DNA of 64,000 nt from JAJRQY01 sp965224435 (GCA_965224435.1 OZ245048.1:434001-498000); one strand, 5' to 3'. Positions 41,484 through 49,691 are shown, counted from the stretch's first letter. Numbers and translations: made by a program. The notes: generated by a model not told the origin, from the letters alone.

Positions 41484-41525
41484 CTGGACTGTCTATCAGC
41501 GACCGGTCCGACCGCGGCAGCCTGT

Positions 41526-42188
41526 CTACTTGGCGGCTTCCAGACCGGCAAGAATCAGATCGAGACCAAACTCGAACTCCTTAGCAAAGTCATAGCCGGG
41601 TTGAAGCACATGTTGGACAGCGAGTTCGGTCAGGTGGGGATAGAGGTCTGCCGGAAGTGGTTCGATGATGGTCCCAGCCAAGGCGGTCATGTCCGCCCCT
41701 TCGGTTGCGGGCAGGTTGGCTTCTTGTAAGGCAAATCCGTAGATGTAGCTGTCGATGAGTGCGTAGGCGTGAGCTGTCATCTTGATGGAGAAGCCTCCAG
41801 CTCGAAAGCAGCCGAGCACGGCATCATGGTGGCGCAGGGTTTCAGGCCCCGGGGAAGTCCGCGACTCCATCAAGGGCACGGCCCATGGGTGGCTGGCCAG
41901 CACGGATCGGGCAGACGTGGAGCGCTGTCGGATCGCTTGTTTCCAGTCGAGGTCTTCGCTAGGTCGATCGATCTCACCGAATACAACATCGACCATGCCA
42001 TCGAGGATGGCTTCCTTGTTGGCCACATGATGGTAGATCGTCATCGGCTTCACATCGAGTTCAGTTGCCAGCTTTCGAATGGTGAAGGGCTCAATACCGA
42101 TCCGGTCGGCCAGGGCGATCGCTGCGGTGATGACGCGATCCTTGCTGAGTGTGGTTCGGCGTGAATCGTTGATTTTACGTGCCGCCAT
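41526..42188 (-). CDS. TetR-family regulator (TetR C-terminal class 1)
   Basis: 220 residues. Helix-turn-helix KDRVITAAIALADRIGIEPFTIRKLATELDVKPMTIYHHVANKEAILDGMVDVV, then a class-1 TetR C-terminal domain. It diverges from the DUF4386 membrane protein. Two CGTACTaAGTACG dyads lie between them, so repression of both genes is likely. Confidence 0.92.
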   Translation of the reverse strand: MAARKINDSRRTTLSKDRVITAAIALADRIGIEPFTIRKLATELDVKPMTIYHHVANKEAILDGMVDVVFGEIDRPSEDLDWKQAIRQRSTSARSVLASHPWAVPLMESRTSPGPETLRHHDAVLGCFRAGGFSIKMTAHAYALIDSYIYGFALQEANLPATEGADMTALAGTIIEPLPADLYPHLTELAVQHVLQPGYDFAKEFEFGLDLILAGLEAAK

Positions 42189-42219
42189 CGGCTGCCTTCC
42201 GAAACGTGTGGTTGCTCAT

Positions 42220-42269
42220 CGTACTAAGTACGTGTAAGGTATTGCAACAGACTCGTACTAAGTACGAGT
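42220..42269. promoter_or_regulatory. Two TetR operators between divergent genes
   Basis: Site 1 is CGTACT-a-AGTACG (42220-42232). Site 2 is ACTCGTACT-a-AGTACGAGT (42251-42269), the longer one. Both share the same core; their centres are 34 bp apart. They lie 32-81 bp upstream of the TetR start and 14-63 bp upstream of the DUF4386 start. Confidence 0.75.
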
Positions 42270-42282
42270 ACGAGGTAGGAGA

Positions 42283-43089
42283 ATGGACATGATTGAAGTA
42301 CCGCATCGACAGGACCAGCAAGTGACTCCCTTAGCTGATCTCTCGCACGAGGAACCAGCCGACGTCGTGGTGGGCTCGTCCTCTCTGCGGGCAGCGCAAC
42401 TGGCTGGAGTTGCCTACGTGACGTTGTTCATCCTGGGAGTATTCGCCAACTTCGTCGTTCGAGAGGGCCTGGTGGTGAGCGGCGATGCCGATGCAACCGC
42501 GCTGAACATCGTGGAATCACAAGGCTTGTTCCGGCTGGGCCTGTTGAGTTTCCTGGTTGTTTTCATCATTGACATCGTGGTCTCATGGGCGCTCCACCTT
42601 GTCTTTCGCGATACCAACAATGACATCTCGGTCCTTGCTGCTTGCTTCCGCCTGGTCTACACCGTGTTTCTCGGAGTGGCCGTCGTCTTCTTGTTCCAAG
42701 CCTTGCAGCTCCTCGGCGGTGAACAGTTCCTCGACGTTGTCGATCAAGCCCAGTTGAACGCCCAAGCGCTTGTTGCGTTAGAGATGTTCAACTCGATCTG
42801 GCTCATTGGACTGATGGCATTCGGTGGACACCTGGTCTTGATTGGCTACCTCGTCGTTCGCTCCGGTTACGCACCGAAGGCACTGGGCTACCTACTCATG
42901 TTGTCCGGGACCAGCTATGTGATCGACACCACTGCCCACTCACTTCTGAGCAACTACAGCGACTATGAGACTGGGTTCGTCGTCATGGTGGCGATACCGG
43001 CAGTCATCGCCGAAGGCTGGTTCGCCCTCTGGCTGCTGCTTCGGGGTAGACGGGATTCAGATGCCCCGACGGCTCGCCTGATGACATAG
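42283..43089 (+). CDS. DUF4386-family membrane protein
   Basis: 268 residues with six predicted helices: AGVAYVTLFILGVFANFVV, LFRLGLLSFLVVFIIDIVVSWALHLVF, FRLVYTVFLGVAVVFLFQALQL, IWLIGLMAFGGHLVLIGYLVV, GYLLMLSGTSYVIDTT and VAIPAVIAEGWFALWLLL. DUF4386 proteins are common in actinobacteria and have no known activity. ATG 42283 has AGGTAGGAG upstream. Probably repressed by the divergent TetR. Confidence 0.88.
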   Translation: MDMIEVPHRQDQQVTPLADLSHEEPADVVVGSSSLRAAQLAGVAYVTLFILGVFANFVVREGLVVSGDADATALNIVESQGLFRLGLLSFLVVFIIDIVVSWALHLVFRDTNNDISVLAACFRLVYTVFLGVAVVFLFQALQLLGGEQFLDVVDQAQLNAQALVALEMFNSIWLIGLMAFGGHLVLIGYLVVRSGYAPKALGYLLMLSGTSYVIDTTAHSLLSNYSDYETGFVVMVAIPAVIAEGWFALWLLLRGRRDSDAPTARLMT

Positions 43090-43136
43090 TCCAGCCCTGA
43101 GTGCGCTGGGTTCGGTTCTGGTCCATACTTGGAGCG

Positions 43137-43610
43137 ATGAAGAGTCGACCGAAACTGTCCGGAGCACCGTTGGGATACACGGTGACACTCGTTGAAGGAA
43201 CTGCTGATTCCTACAAGGCTTTTGGCAAGGCCTTGTGGTCTGAGGACCGTTCGCTTCCCATCCGGATAAAGGAGCTGGTTTTCGTCCGCTCTTCCATCGT
43301 CAATAGGTGCCCTACCTGACTGAAGGGTCATGTCGTCTCGGCGAGACGACGAGGAATTTCTGATCAAGAAATCGATGCGCTTGAGCAGCCGGAAGCATGG
43401 GTTGACGTGTTTGATGCTCAGACTGTGGCCACCTTGCGGCTAGCCGACGCCATGTGTGGGGACCAGACCCACGCGCTTGATCCCGACCTGGTTGCGGATC
43501 TTCGCTCACACTTTTCTGAAACCGAGTTGGCTGAACTGATCCTGGTGTGCGGCCAAGCCAACTTGAACAATCGTGCCGGGAACGCGGCCAAGCAACTACT
43601 AGGTGAATAG
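43137..43610 (+). CDS. AhpD/carboxymuconolactone-decarboxylase-like protein, candidate selenoprotein (TGA at codon 61)
   Basis: 157 residues if TGA 43317-43319 is read through. The frame runs MKSRPKLSGAPLGYTV... IRIKELVFVRSSIVNRCPT-[TGA]-LKGHVVSARRRGISDQEID... and stays open for 96 codons after the TGA. The catalytic pattern of AhpD is E-x11-C-x2-C-x3-H; here E46, C58, position 61 and H65 have exactly that spacing, with TGA where the second Cys belongs. A perfect hairpin with a GGC loop follows (43332-43350). Sec-containing AhpD-like proteins are known in bacteria. The next gene starts inside its stop (TAGTG). The alternative is a recent nonsense mutation. Confidence 0.6.
43332..43350 (+). 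promoter_or_regulatory. Candidate bacterial SECIS element
   Basis: GTCGTCTC-GGC-GAGACGAC: perfect 8-bp stem with loop GGC. The stem begins 13 nt and the loop 21 nt after the in-frame TGA at 43317-43319. Bacterial SECIS elements are hairpins whose apical loop lies roughly 16-37 nt after UGA with G in the first loop positions; both are met. It lies inside the coding frame (residues 66-72), as bacterial SECIS must. Confidence 0.55.
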
Positions 43611-44455
43611 TGGACTCGGCTTACGACTGGAAGCAGTTCTACAACCGTGAGCGTGCTGGAATTGGGTCGGCTGCGATGCTGGCTCTGGTTGATGAAACTA
43701 AACCGCTGAGCCTTGAGCGCGGGGGAGCGTTGGTCATTCCCCATACGCGCTTTGAGATAACCGGCAGTCAAATCGCTACTGCGGTTGCCGCCGTCTTGGA
43801 CTCGGGAGCGGATCGGGTGCTTGCCCTTGGAGTCTTGCACGGCGCCCGACGATGTGATTCGCACCAGGTCGGACTGGCCAGAGCAGGCGACAGCGAGGCG
43901 CGGACAGCACTGCGCGGGGTCCACGAAGAAGACGGGATCGCAGCTGAAGAGTTCTCTCTTGATGGATTTGTCCATCTGCTTGACCTGGCCGCGAAACGGC
44001 GAGGTCGTTCGATCGAGATTATTCGGCGCTACCCATTCCTGGTCGGAGAAGACCCGGCGTCGCTTCCTGGCGTGGAAGGACTCCAACAGATTGTCGATAG
44101 CGGCGCCCTCCTGGTTGCCACCACCGACCCGATGCATCACGGGCATGCCTATGACACACCAGAGTTCGAATGCCTGGACCAATCCGACCCACGCACACTG
44201 ATTGTGGCACGCGAAGGGATTGGCGAACAGCTTGCGGCTCTGTCCGAACATCGATTCGGCGACTTCGCTTGCCTGGTGGAACGCGACCGTTCGGATTTTC
44301 GAGACACGGGTCCGGTACTAGCTCAACTGCTTGGTTCAGGATTCGCCTCTCACATCCATGATCTAACCCTGGTCGACTACGCCGAAGTGTTGGGGGCCCC
44401 TGCTCCGTCATGGGTTGCTGGCGCGCTGATCACCACGACTAGTGTCGCAACATGA
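43610..44455 (+). CDS. Memo-like protein (AmmeMemoRadiSam B-like)
   Basis: 281 residues from GTG 43610, sharing one base with the stop of the AhpD-like gene. Segments recall the Memo / class III extradiol-dioxygenase-like fold: GGALVIPHTRFEITGSQIATAVAAVLDSGADRVLALGVLHG, where family members have VPHxxYxYSGxxAA...VVLLGPxH, and TTDPMHHGHAYD near the second metal region. Family function is unclear. No radical-SAM or AMMECR1 gene accompanies it. The assignment is by motif and moderate. Confidence 0.6.
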   Translation: MDSAYDWKQFYNRERAGIGSAAMLALVDETKPLSLERGGALVIPHTRFEITGSQIATAVAAVLDSGADRVLALGVLHGARRCDSHQVGLARAGDSEARTALRGVHEEDGIAAEEFSLDGFVHLLDLAAKRRGRSIEIIRRYPFLVGEDPASLPGVEGLQQIVDSGALLVATTDPMHHGHAYDTPEFECLDQSDPRTLIVAREGIGEQLAALSEHRFGDFACLVERDRSDFRDTGPVLAQLLGSGFASHIHDLTLVDYAEVLGAPAPSWVAGALITTTSVAT

Positions 44456-45312
44456 GCGACTGGCCCTCCATCTGCAAACGAAACGCACGCTCCGTCCAGA
44501 CCACCATTGGTTGGATCTATTGGGACCCCGGGGCGCTAGAGCGTCTTGAGGCTTTGGGTCTGAACGGCCCACTTGGATACATCGCTGCCCGATCTGCGCC
44601 CCTTAGTCCCGCTGGGCCAGAAGCAGTAGTGGCAGCCTTCGGGTCCATCAGTCCACTGGGAATTGCCATTGCTTTGGACGCGGTGGAGAAGAACACGAGC
44701 TTTGACGCGGTGTTGAAGGCTCGGGATGACGCAGTCCTGGAGGGATTGTCAAAGTACGCACCAAACATCACTGGCGCTCTGCCCGATTTCGAGTCTGAGC
44801 TTTGGGCAGTCGTTGACCAGCTTCCGCGACTTGGCCGGGTCTTCTTTGGTGCTCACCTGCGAATGCCTCGACCCGCTGATCCTGTCTTGTCCGGCTGGCA
44901 CGCCATCAACTGCCTTCGAGAGTGGCGCGGCGATACCCACTGGGCCCTGGTGGTCGCCGCTGGCTTGTCCGGAACAGAGTCTTCCATTGTGCACAATGCT
45001 TGGGTTGGCTACGAGGGTGATTGGCTAGCATCTTCACGGGGCAGCACGGCCGATGAGTTGGCAATAGCGTGGGAGCAGTTGGAGGAACGTGGTCTGGTGG
45101 TGGACGGAACCGTGACACCAGCTTGCATTGAGATGCGTCAGCAGATCGAAGACGACACCGATCGACTTACTGCCCTGCCGTGGACGCTTCTTGGGGAAGA
45201 GCGGTCGGTCGAGTTTGCTGAACAATTCGAGGCACCATGTGAGTTGCTTCTAGATCGGGTCAACGTCACTGCCGGCACCAACTACATGCCTGCGTCTCGG
45301 AAGCGAGAATAG
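44452..45312 (+). CDS. SCO6745/SalK-like family protein
   Basis: 286 residues, all helical, overlapping the upstream gene by ATGA. Segments such as LEALGLNGPLGYIAARSAPLSPAGPEAVVAAF, FFGAHLRMPRPADPVLSGWHAINCLREWRGDTHWALVVAAGLSGTE and EDDTDRLTALPWTLLGEE are typical of this actinobacterial family, related to MarR-like winged-helix proteins. Function is unknown. It closes a three-gene cluster with the candidate selenoprotein and the Memo-like gene. Confidence 0.8.
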   Translation: MSDWPSICKRNARSVQTTIGWIYWDPGALERLEALGLNGPLGYIAARSAPLSPAGPEAVVAAFGSISPLGIAIALDAVEKNTSFDAVLKARDDAVLEGLSKYAPNITGALPDFESELWAVVDQLPRLGRVFFGAHLRMPRPADPVLSGWHAINCLREWRGDTHWALVVAAGLSGTESSIVHNAWVGYEGDWLASSRGSTADELAIAWEQLEERGLVVDGTVTPACIEMRQQIEDDTDRLTALPWTLLGEERSVEFAEQFEAPCELLLDRVNVTAGTNYMPASRKRE

Positions 45313-45403
45313 TCCGACGGTTCTGAGTCGGGGGGCTGAGGCTTGGGACGGACGTCAATTGGGAACTGGTATCGACTGTCTGTTTCTATGCCAGAATGAC
45401 GGC

Positions 45404-46300
45404 ATGTCCGACCCGATCCGCATAGCCCAGCTCTCTGATACGCACTTCCTTGAAGAGGGTGCACAACCAGAGGGTGGCGGCAGCTATGACACGGCGGAAG
45501 CCTATGAATCGGTTCTTGCCCACCTTGGTGACCATGCCGATCTCGACATGGTTGTTGTCACCGGCGATATTGCCGACCACGGTCGACCGGAGCAGTACCG
45601 CAAGGCCTCGGCCGCCTTTTCCCGCTTGCAGGCCCCAGTCAATATCTGTCCCGGTAACCATGACTTTGAGCATGCTTTCCAAGCGGGTGTCGCTCGGCCC
45701 GGCGTTTCCACATCGCGAGTGGTCGAGATTGACAACTGGGCCTTCCTGTTCGTCGACTCCAATGCCGGGATGATGAGTGTCGATGACGCTGGTCTTCATA
45801 TTGATCCTCCAGGCCAGGAACGCTTGCACAACAACGGCAATTTGGGGAGTCGAGAAGCGGCCTGGATTCATCAGATGTGCGAAGCAACGTTGGCCGAGCA
45901 TGTCTTCGTCTGGCTCCATCATCCGCCCGACGTCCCTGTCCCGGCATCACACAGTGAGGCCTACGCCAACGAGTGGCAGGAGCTATTGGCCAAACACCCG
46001 ATCATTCGCGGGCTCGGCGGTGGCCACACCCACATTCCGGACCAGTATGAGATTTCTGAACGCCCCGTCTTTGTTGCTCCCTCGCTCAAGCACAATTTCT
46101 CACTCGAGCCCCAGACCTGGCTTCCACCCGGATACCGAACCTATGAGTTCTCATCCGATGGATCGATCGCCAGCGCAGTACATCTGGTTGATGATGAGCG
46201 GTGGCCACGAAAGCCCTTCGGCCGAGCGTTGAAGTCTCTCTTCATGGGTGAGATCACGTACGAACAACTGGCCGAGATTGCAGCCCGGCGTGGGCTCTAA
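45404..46300 (+). CDS. Metallophosphoesterase, CpdA-like (class III cyclic nucleotide phosphodiesterase)
   Basis: 298 residues from ATG 45404. Binuclear metal ligands: D and H in QLSDTHFL, D in VTGDIADHG, N and H in CPGNHDFEH, H in WLHHPPDVP and the paired His in GGGHTHIPD. The layout matches CpdA, which hydrolyses cAMP to AMP, though related enzymes act on other phosphodiesters. Cytoplasmic, no signal peptide. Confidence 0.88.
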   Translation: MSDPIRIAQLSDTHFLEEGAQPEGGGSYDTAEAYESVLAHLGDHADLDMVVVTGDIADHGRPEQYRKASAAFSRLQAPVNICPGNHDFEHAFQAGVARPGVSTSRVVEIDNWAFLFVDSNAGMMSVDDAGLHIDPPGQERLHNNGNLGSREAAWIHQMCEATLAEHVFVWLHHPPDVPVPASHSEAYANEWQELLAKHPIIRGLGGGHTHIPDQYEISERPVFVAPSLKHNFSLEPQTWLPPGYRTYEFSSDGSIASAVHLVDDERWPRKPFGRALKSLFMGEITYEQLAEIAARRGL

Positions 46301-46317
46301 GGTCATCTAGTTGTCCG

Positions 46318-46737
46318 CTACTTGACGCAGACAATTTCGGTTGGAGTCAATACTCCGGCCACCACTGTTGCTCCCAGGTTGGCCAGCTTCACGAAGGCGT
46401 CATCGCCTAGAAGCAGGTGGATTCCCAGTGGCGGCGGACCTCCTGCTTGACTTGCGCTCTCTCGGGCGTCGGCAAAGAAATCCAGCGCAGTTTGGCGATG
46501 ATCCTGCTCCACCAGGACTGTGAACCCAGCGTCGACGAGACCCCTTCGGTAGCAGGCAAGATCTTCGACAAAGCTCACTGACGCTTCGCTGGCCCAAGGT
46601 ACCGGGAAGGTGAGCTCACCTTCTGAAGCTTTCAGAATGTCATAGACGAGGAATCGTCCTCCAGGCTTCAGGACTCGAAAGACCTCGGCAAACAGCGTCT
46701 GCTTGTCGGCGATGTTCATACCGACATGGAGTTGGGT
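46318..46737 (-). pseudogene. SAM-dependent methyltransferase, C-terminal part cut off by an IS
   Basis: Frame from the IS junction reads QLHVGMNIADKQTLFAEVFRVLKPGGRFLVYDILKASEG..., the second half of a class I SAM methyltransferase (UbiE/MenG-like), ending VLTPTEIVCVK. The first half lies at 47984-48395. Joining the halves after removing the IS and one GGGT copy gives the continuous FDAVTQLHVGMNIAD, so the gene was intact before insertion. Confidence 0.9.
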
Positions 46738-46809
46738 TGAGCTGAGACCCGGTATCTGAGCCAAGTGTTATGAGACTCCAATTGCCCCCAACAAGGGCCA
46801 GAGAGGATC

Positions 46810-47103
46810 ATGAACACCATGACCAACAAACGACGGCGACACACGCCCGAACAAATCATCCGAAAGCTCGCCGAGGGCCACCGGCTCCAAGCCAGCGGTC
46901 AAGAACTCGACGAAGTCTGCCGCACCCTCCAAATCACTGCCTCAACCTGGCATCGCTGGATAGCCCAGTACGGGGGAATGAAAGCCTCCGACGCCAAACG
47001 GTTGAAGGAACTCGAAGGCGAGAACACCCGACTCAAAAAGATCGTCGCGAACCAGGCATTGGACATCGACATGCTCCGCGAGGTAGCAAAGGGGGAATTC
47101 TGA
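46810..47103 (+). CDS. IS3-family transposase OrfA
   Basis: 97 residues. Helix-turn-helix RRRHTPEQIIRKLAEGHRL...EVCRTLQITASTWHRWIAQYGG and a leucine-zipper (LKELEGENTRLKKIVANQALDIDML), as in IS3 OrfA proteins. The frame ends at TGA 47103 unless ribosomes slip back one base at A-AAG-GGG (47088-47094), which joins it to OrfB as ...EVAKGGILTPNRKRS. Confidence 0.93.
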   Translation: MNTMTNKRRRHTPEQIIRKLAEGHRLQASGQELDEVCRTLQITASTWHRWIAQYGGMKASDAKRLKELEGENTRLKKIVANQALDIDMLREVAKGEF

Positions 47104-47954
47104 CCCCGAACCGCAAACGCAGCGCCGTCAACATGCTGCGTGACCAGTTCGGGGTCTCCCAACGCCACGCCTGTCGAGTCATCCGCCAACCACGATCAAC
47201 CCAACGACTCGCCCCAACACCACCCACCGACGATGAAGCGAAACTGGTGGAGTTCCTCATCAAGTTCTCCAAAGACAAGCCCCGCTACGGTTGGCGGCGG
47301 GCTGCCAAAGCAGCCCGCCGCGCTGGTTGGGCGGTCAATGACAAGCGTGTGAAACGCCTGTGGCGCCTGCATGGGCTGCGGGTCCCGAGGAGACGCCGCA
47401 AGAAACGCCTGACCGGGATCGGTGCCAACATTGGGGCGATGTGCCCGATCCGGCCGAACGTGTTGTGGGCCCTTGATTTCCAGTTCGATACCACCGAAGA
47501 CGGTAGGACCATCAAAATGTTGAATGTGATTGATGAATACACCCGAGAGTGCTTGGCGATCGAAGTTGCCCGCTCAATTGATGCTGACGGTGTTGTCAAT
47601 GTCCTTGACCGGCTCGCTGCTCTGCATGGCCCACCGGCGTATCTGAGGTTCGATAATGGCGGCGAATTTGTTGCTCATGCTGTGGCTGACTGGGCCAAGT
47701 TCAATACTGTCGAGTCGATTTTCATTGACCCAGGATCACCGTGGCAGAACGCGTGGATCGAGTCTTTCAACGGGCGGCTACGTGATGAGCTGTTGAATAT
47801 GTGGCGTTTCGATAGTCTCCTTGAGGCCCGGGTGATTATTGAGGATCACCGGGTGGATTACAATATCAACAGGCCTCACACCGCTCATGGCGATCTCACT
47901 CCTGCTGAGTTCGCTGCGAAGTGGCGGCAGGATCATCAACCCCTAGTCGCATAG
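47088..47954 (+). CDS. IS3-family transposase OrfB (DDE integrase domain)
   Basis: About 288 residues after the slip site; ATG 47133 could start it independently. The rve/DDE catalytic residues are D in VLWALDFQFD, D in YLRFDNGGEFVAHAV and E in NAWIESFNGRLRDELLN, with spacing typical of the family. An HTH_21-like lead (DKPRYGWRRAAKAARRAGWAVNDKRVKRLWRLHGL) precedes it. In IS3 elements the OrfAB fusion made by -1 frameshifting is the transposase. Confidence 0.93.
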   Translation, partial: KGGILTPNRKRSAVNMLRDQFGVSQRHACRVIRQPRSTQRLAPTPPTDDEAKLVEFLIKFSKDKPRYGWRRAAKAARRAGWAVNDKRVKRLWRLHGLRVPRRRRKKRLTGIGANIGAMCPIRPNVLWALDFQFDTTEDGRTIKMLNVIDEYTRECLAIEVARSIDADGVVNVLDRLAALHGPPAYLRFDNGGEFVAHAVADWAKFNTVESIFIDPGSPWQNAWIESFNGRLRDELLNMWRFDSLLEARVIIEDHRVDYNINRPHTAHGDLTPAEFAAKWRQDHQPLVA

Positions 47955-47983
47955 CAACTGGCACATCTACCGGGTCCCTCTCA

Positions 47984-48395
47984 GGGTTACTGCATCAAAG
48001 GTCTCGTCGCTGAAGTCCATCGCCAATGCACTACCGACTACGAATTCGACCTCACCGTCGAGCCCGACCCATTGTGTGAGCGCTCGGGCCGTCTCCACAT
48101 ATTCTGGGGTCAGATCCAGACCGGTGACCTGGCATCCTGTCGTTGATGCTAGGAACCTTGCAGTCCCCCCAATCCCGGACCCGATGTCGAGCACCCTGTC
48201 AGAGGAAGACACAACAAGCCGCTGACACAAACCAGCCGTCACCTTTCGCCCGCCGACGTGAAACTCGTCGACGGACCCAAGCTCGGCAATGGAGATCGTG
48301 GAGCGAGTCTTTCCTGACGATGTCATTCCGGCTTCGATGGCGGCTAGGAGCCCACCCACCTCGTAGTGGTCAGCCGTTGTTGATTCCAAATCCAT
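47984..48395 (-). pseudogene. SAM-dependent methyltransferase, N-terminal part cut off by the IS
   Basis: From ATG 48395 (GGGAGGG upstream) the frame reads MDLESTTADHYEVGGLLAAIEAGM... with motif I VLDIGSGIGGTARFLASTTGCQVTGLDLTPEYVETA and ends FDAVT at the IS junction. ELGSVDEFHVGGRKVTAGL recalls the sarcosine/dimethylglycine or phosphoethanolamine methyltransferase type. Its continuation is at 46318-46737. Confidence 0.9.
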
Positions 48396-48598
48396 TGGGT
48401 CCCTCCCGTACACAAGGGACTCTAGTGTGTGTCAGGGGTGTCTCTTCGCTGCCACCTCGCTCACGGCGGGTGGCTTGTGCCTTGTTCATAGATCCGGGTT
48501 CTGTGTCGACGGGGTGTGAGCATCGTTCCGCCCGAGGACGAGGCTAGATCAGCCACACTCCAGGACTTGGCCCAGATCGCGAGACTCAGGCTCCCGCA

Positions 48599-49162
48599 CT
48601 ACTGGTGCGCAAGGGCGCTGATCGCCATGTCGACCATTGTCTTGACCTCGTGCGGAGTGATATCGGTATTGTCGACGATCCGTTTGGAAATGAACGGACC
48701 CTGGATGACATGCATGGCCATGTCGAGGTCGATGGTTGGAGCCAGTTCGCCTCGGGCGATGGCGCGTTGTAAGGCAATGACGGTTGGCCCCTGCGGTTGG
48801 ACTCGCACTGAGCGAAAGAGGTCGGCGTGAGCGGAGCTGGTGACTGCTCGCCCCATCATCCAAACAAAGAGTTCTCGGACTGTGGCCGAGCTGGCCACCT
48901 CGACGTAGTGGCTCTGTATCTCGATCAGATCTCCGCGAAGTGAACCTGTGTCTGTGGCATTGCCATCTGAGACGTCCCGAGCAACGGCGGCGAATATCAG
49001 TTCGTCGAGTCCACCGTAGTGACGGTAAATCGTGGTCTTGGCTACTCCTGAGCGGCTGGCCACTTCCTCGATGGTGCATGCCGAGACACCCCGCTCGATG
49101 ATGATTGCGCGGGTTGTGTCCAGCATCTTTGTTTGCGCAGATGTACTTCGGGGGCGAGCCAT
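48599..49162 (-). CDS. TetR-family transcriptional regulator
   Basis: 187 residues. Helix-turn-helix: TRAIIIERGVSACTIEEVASRSGVAKTTIYRHYGGLDELIFAAVA; C-terminal domain of the TetR_C_11 type (SHYVEVASSATVRELFVWMMGR). It diverges from the DUF6326 membrane protein. A GCTACG-aaa-CGTAGC dyad lies by the other gene's start. The 185 bp downstream of it, to the methyltransferase remnant, contain only a GC-rich hairpin at 48451-48474. Confidence 0.9.
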   Translation of the reverse strand: MARPRSTSAQTKMLDTTRAIIIERGVSACTIEEVASRSGVAKTTIYRHYGGLDELIFAAVARDVSDGNATDTGSLRGDLIEIQSHYVEVASSATVRELFVWMMGRAVTSSAHADLFRSVRVQPQGPTVIALQRAIARGELAPTIDLDMAMHVIQGPFISKRIVDNTDITPHEVKTMVDMAISALAHQ

Positions 49163-49229
49163 GTCGAGCCGTATCGTAGCGGAACAGTCCGGTCGAAATC
49201 CACTTGATTAGTTAGAATCGATCCATTAC

Positions 49230-49244
49230 GCTACGAAACGTAGC
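49230..49244. promoter_or_regulatory. Probable TetR operator
   Basis: GCTACG-aaa-CGTAGC, 15 bp, ending 3 bp before the membrane-protein ATG. A half-like TCGTAGC also occurs near the TetR start. It fits control by the divergent TetR gene. Confidence 0.6.
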
Positions 49245-49247
49245 CTA

Positions 49248-49691
49248 ATGAAAGAAGTGATTGTGTTTCCATCTGAAGCCTCTTCCTACGAGGATCAACC
49301 AGTAAGCACTCGATTGAAACTGTCTGCCTTGTGGATCTCGATGCTCTTCGTCTTCGTCTATGTCGACCTCTTCTCGCTCTATCGAGAAGACTTCCGGGCC
49401 GACATCGAATCTGGCGAGATCGCGGGCTTCGAGATTGGCCAAACCTTCCTCCTCCTCACGACCCTGTACATCATCTTCCCGAGCCTCATGGTGTTTGCCA
49501 CCCTGGTCGTACGCCCTGGCCTCAACCGAATCCTGAGCATCGGGATGAGTGGCCTCTATGGATTGACGATCCTTGGCAGCGCCATTGGTGAATGGAATTA
49601 CTTCATCCTTGGCAGCGTGATCGAAGCCGTCCTGCTGGGTCTGATCGTCTACTACGCCTGGAGCTGGCCCAAGACTCAAGCAGCACGCTGA
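49248..49691 (+). CDS. DUF6326-family membrane protein
   Basis: 147 residues with four hydrophobic helices (SALWISMLFVFVYVDLFSL, FLLLTTLYIIFPSLMVFATLVV, ILSIGMSGLYGLTILGSAIGEW, IEAVLLGLIVYYAWSW). LYREDFRADIESGEIAGFEIGQTFLL is the characteristic loop after the first helix. No function is known. Probably repressed by the divergent TetR. Confidence 0.82.
   Translation: MKEVIVFPSEASSYEDQPVSTRLKLSALWISMLFVFVYVDLFSLYREDFRADIESGEIAGFEIGQTFLLLTTLYIIFPSLMVFATLVVRPGLNRILSIGMSGLYGLTILGSAIGEWNYFILGSVIEAVLLGLIVYYAWSWPKTQAAR

Larger units (their letters stand above)
46738..47983 (+). mobile_element. IS3-family insertion sequence
   Basis: 1,246 bp with imperfect terminal repeats: left TGAGCTGAGACCCGGTA, right (inverted) TGAGAGGGACCCGGTAGA, one-base indel between them. 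It begins TG and ends CA. A GGGT target duplication flanks it (46734-46737 and 47984-47987). It encodes OrfA and OrfB with a -1 frameshift site A-AAG-GGG at 47088-47094. Both frames are intact, so the copy may be active. It disrupts a methyltransferase gene. Confidence 0.92.

Noticed and set aside
43332..43350. Reading the hairpin as a Rho-independent terminator
   Set aside because: No T-tract follows, and coding continues in frame for about 87 further codons into an overlapping gene.
43418..44251. 277-codon minus-strand frame
   Set aside because: It is the antisense shadow of the Memo-like gene, which has recognisable motifs and tight overlaps with neighbours.
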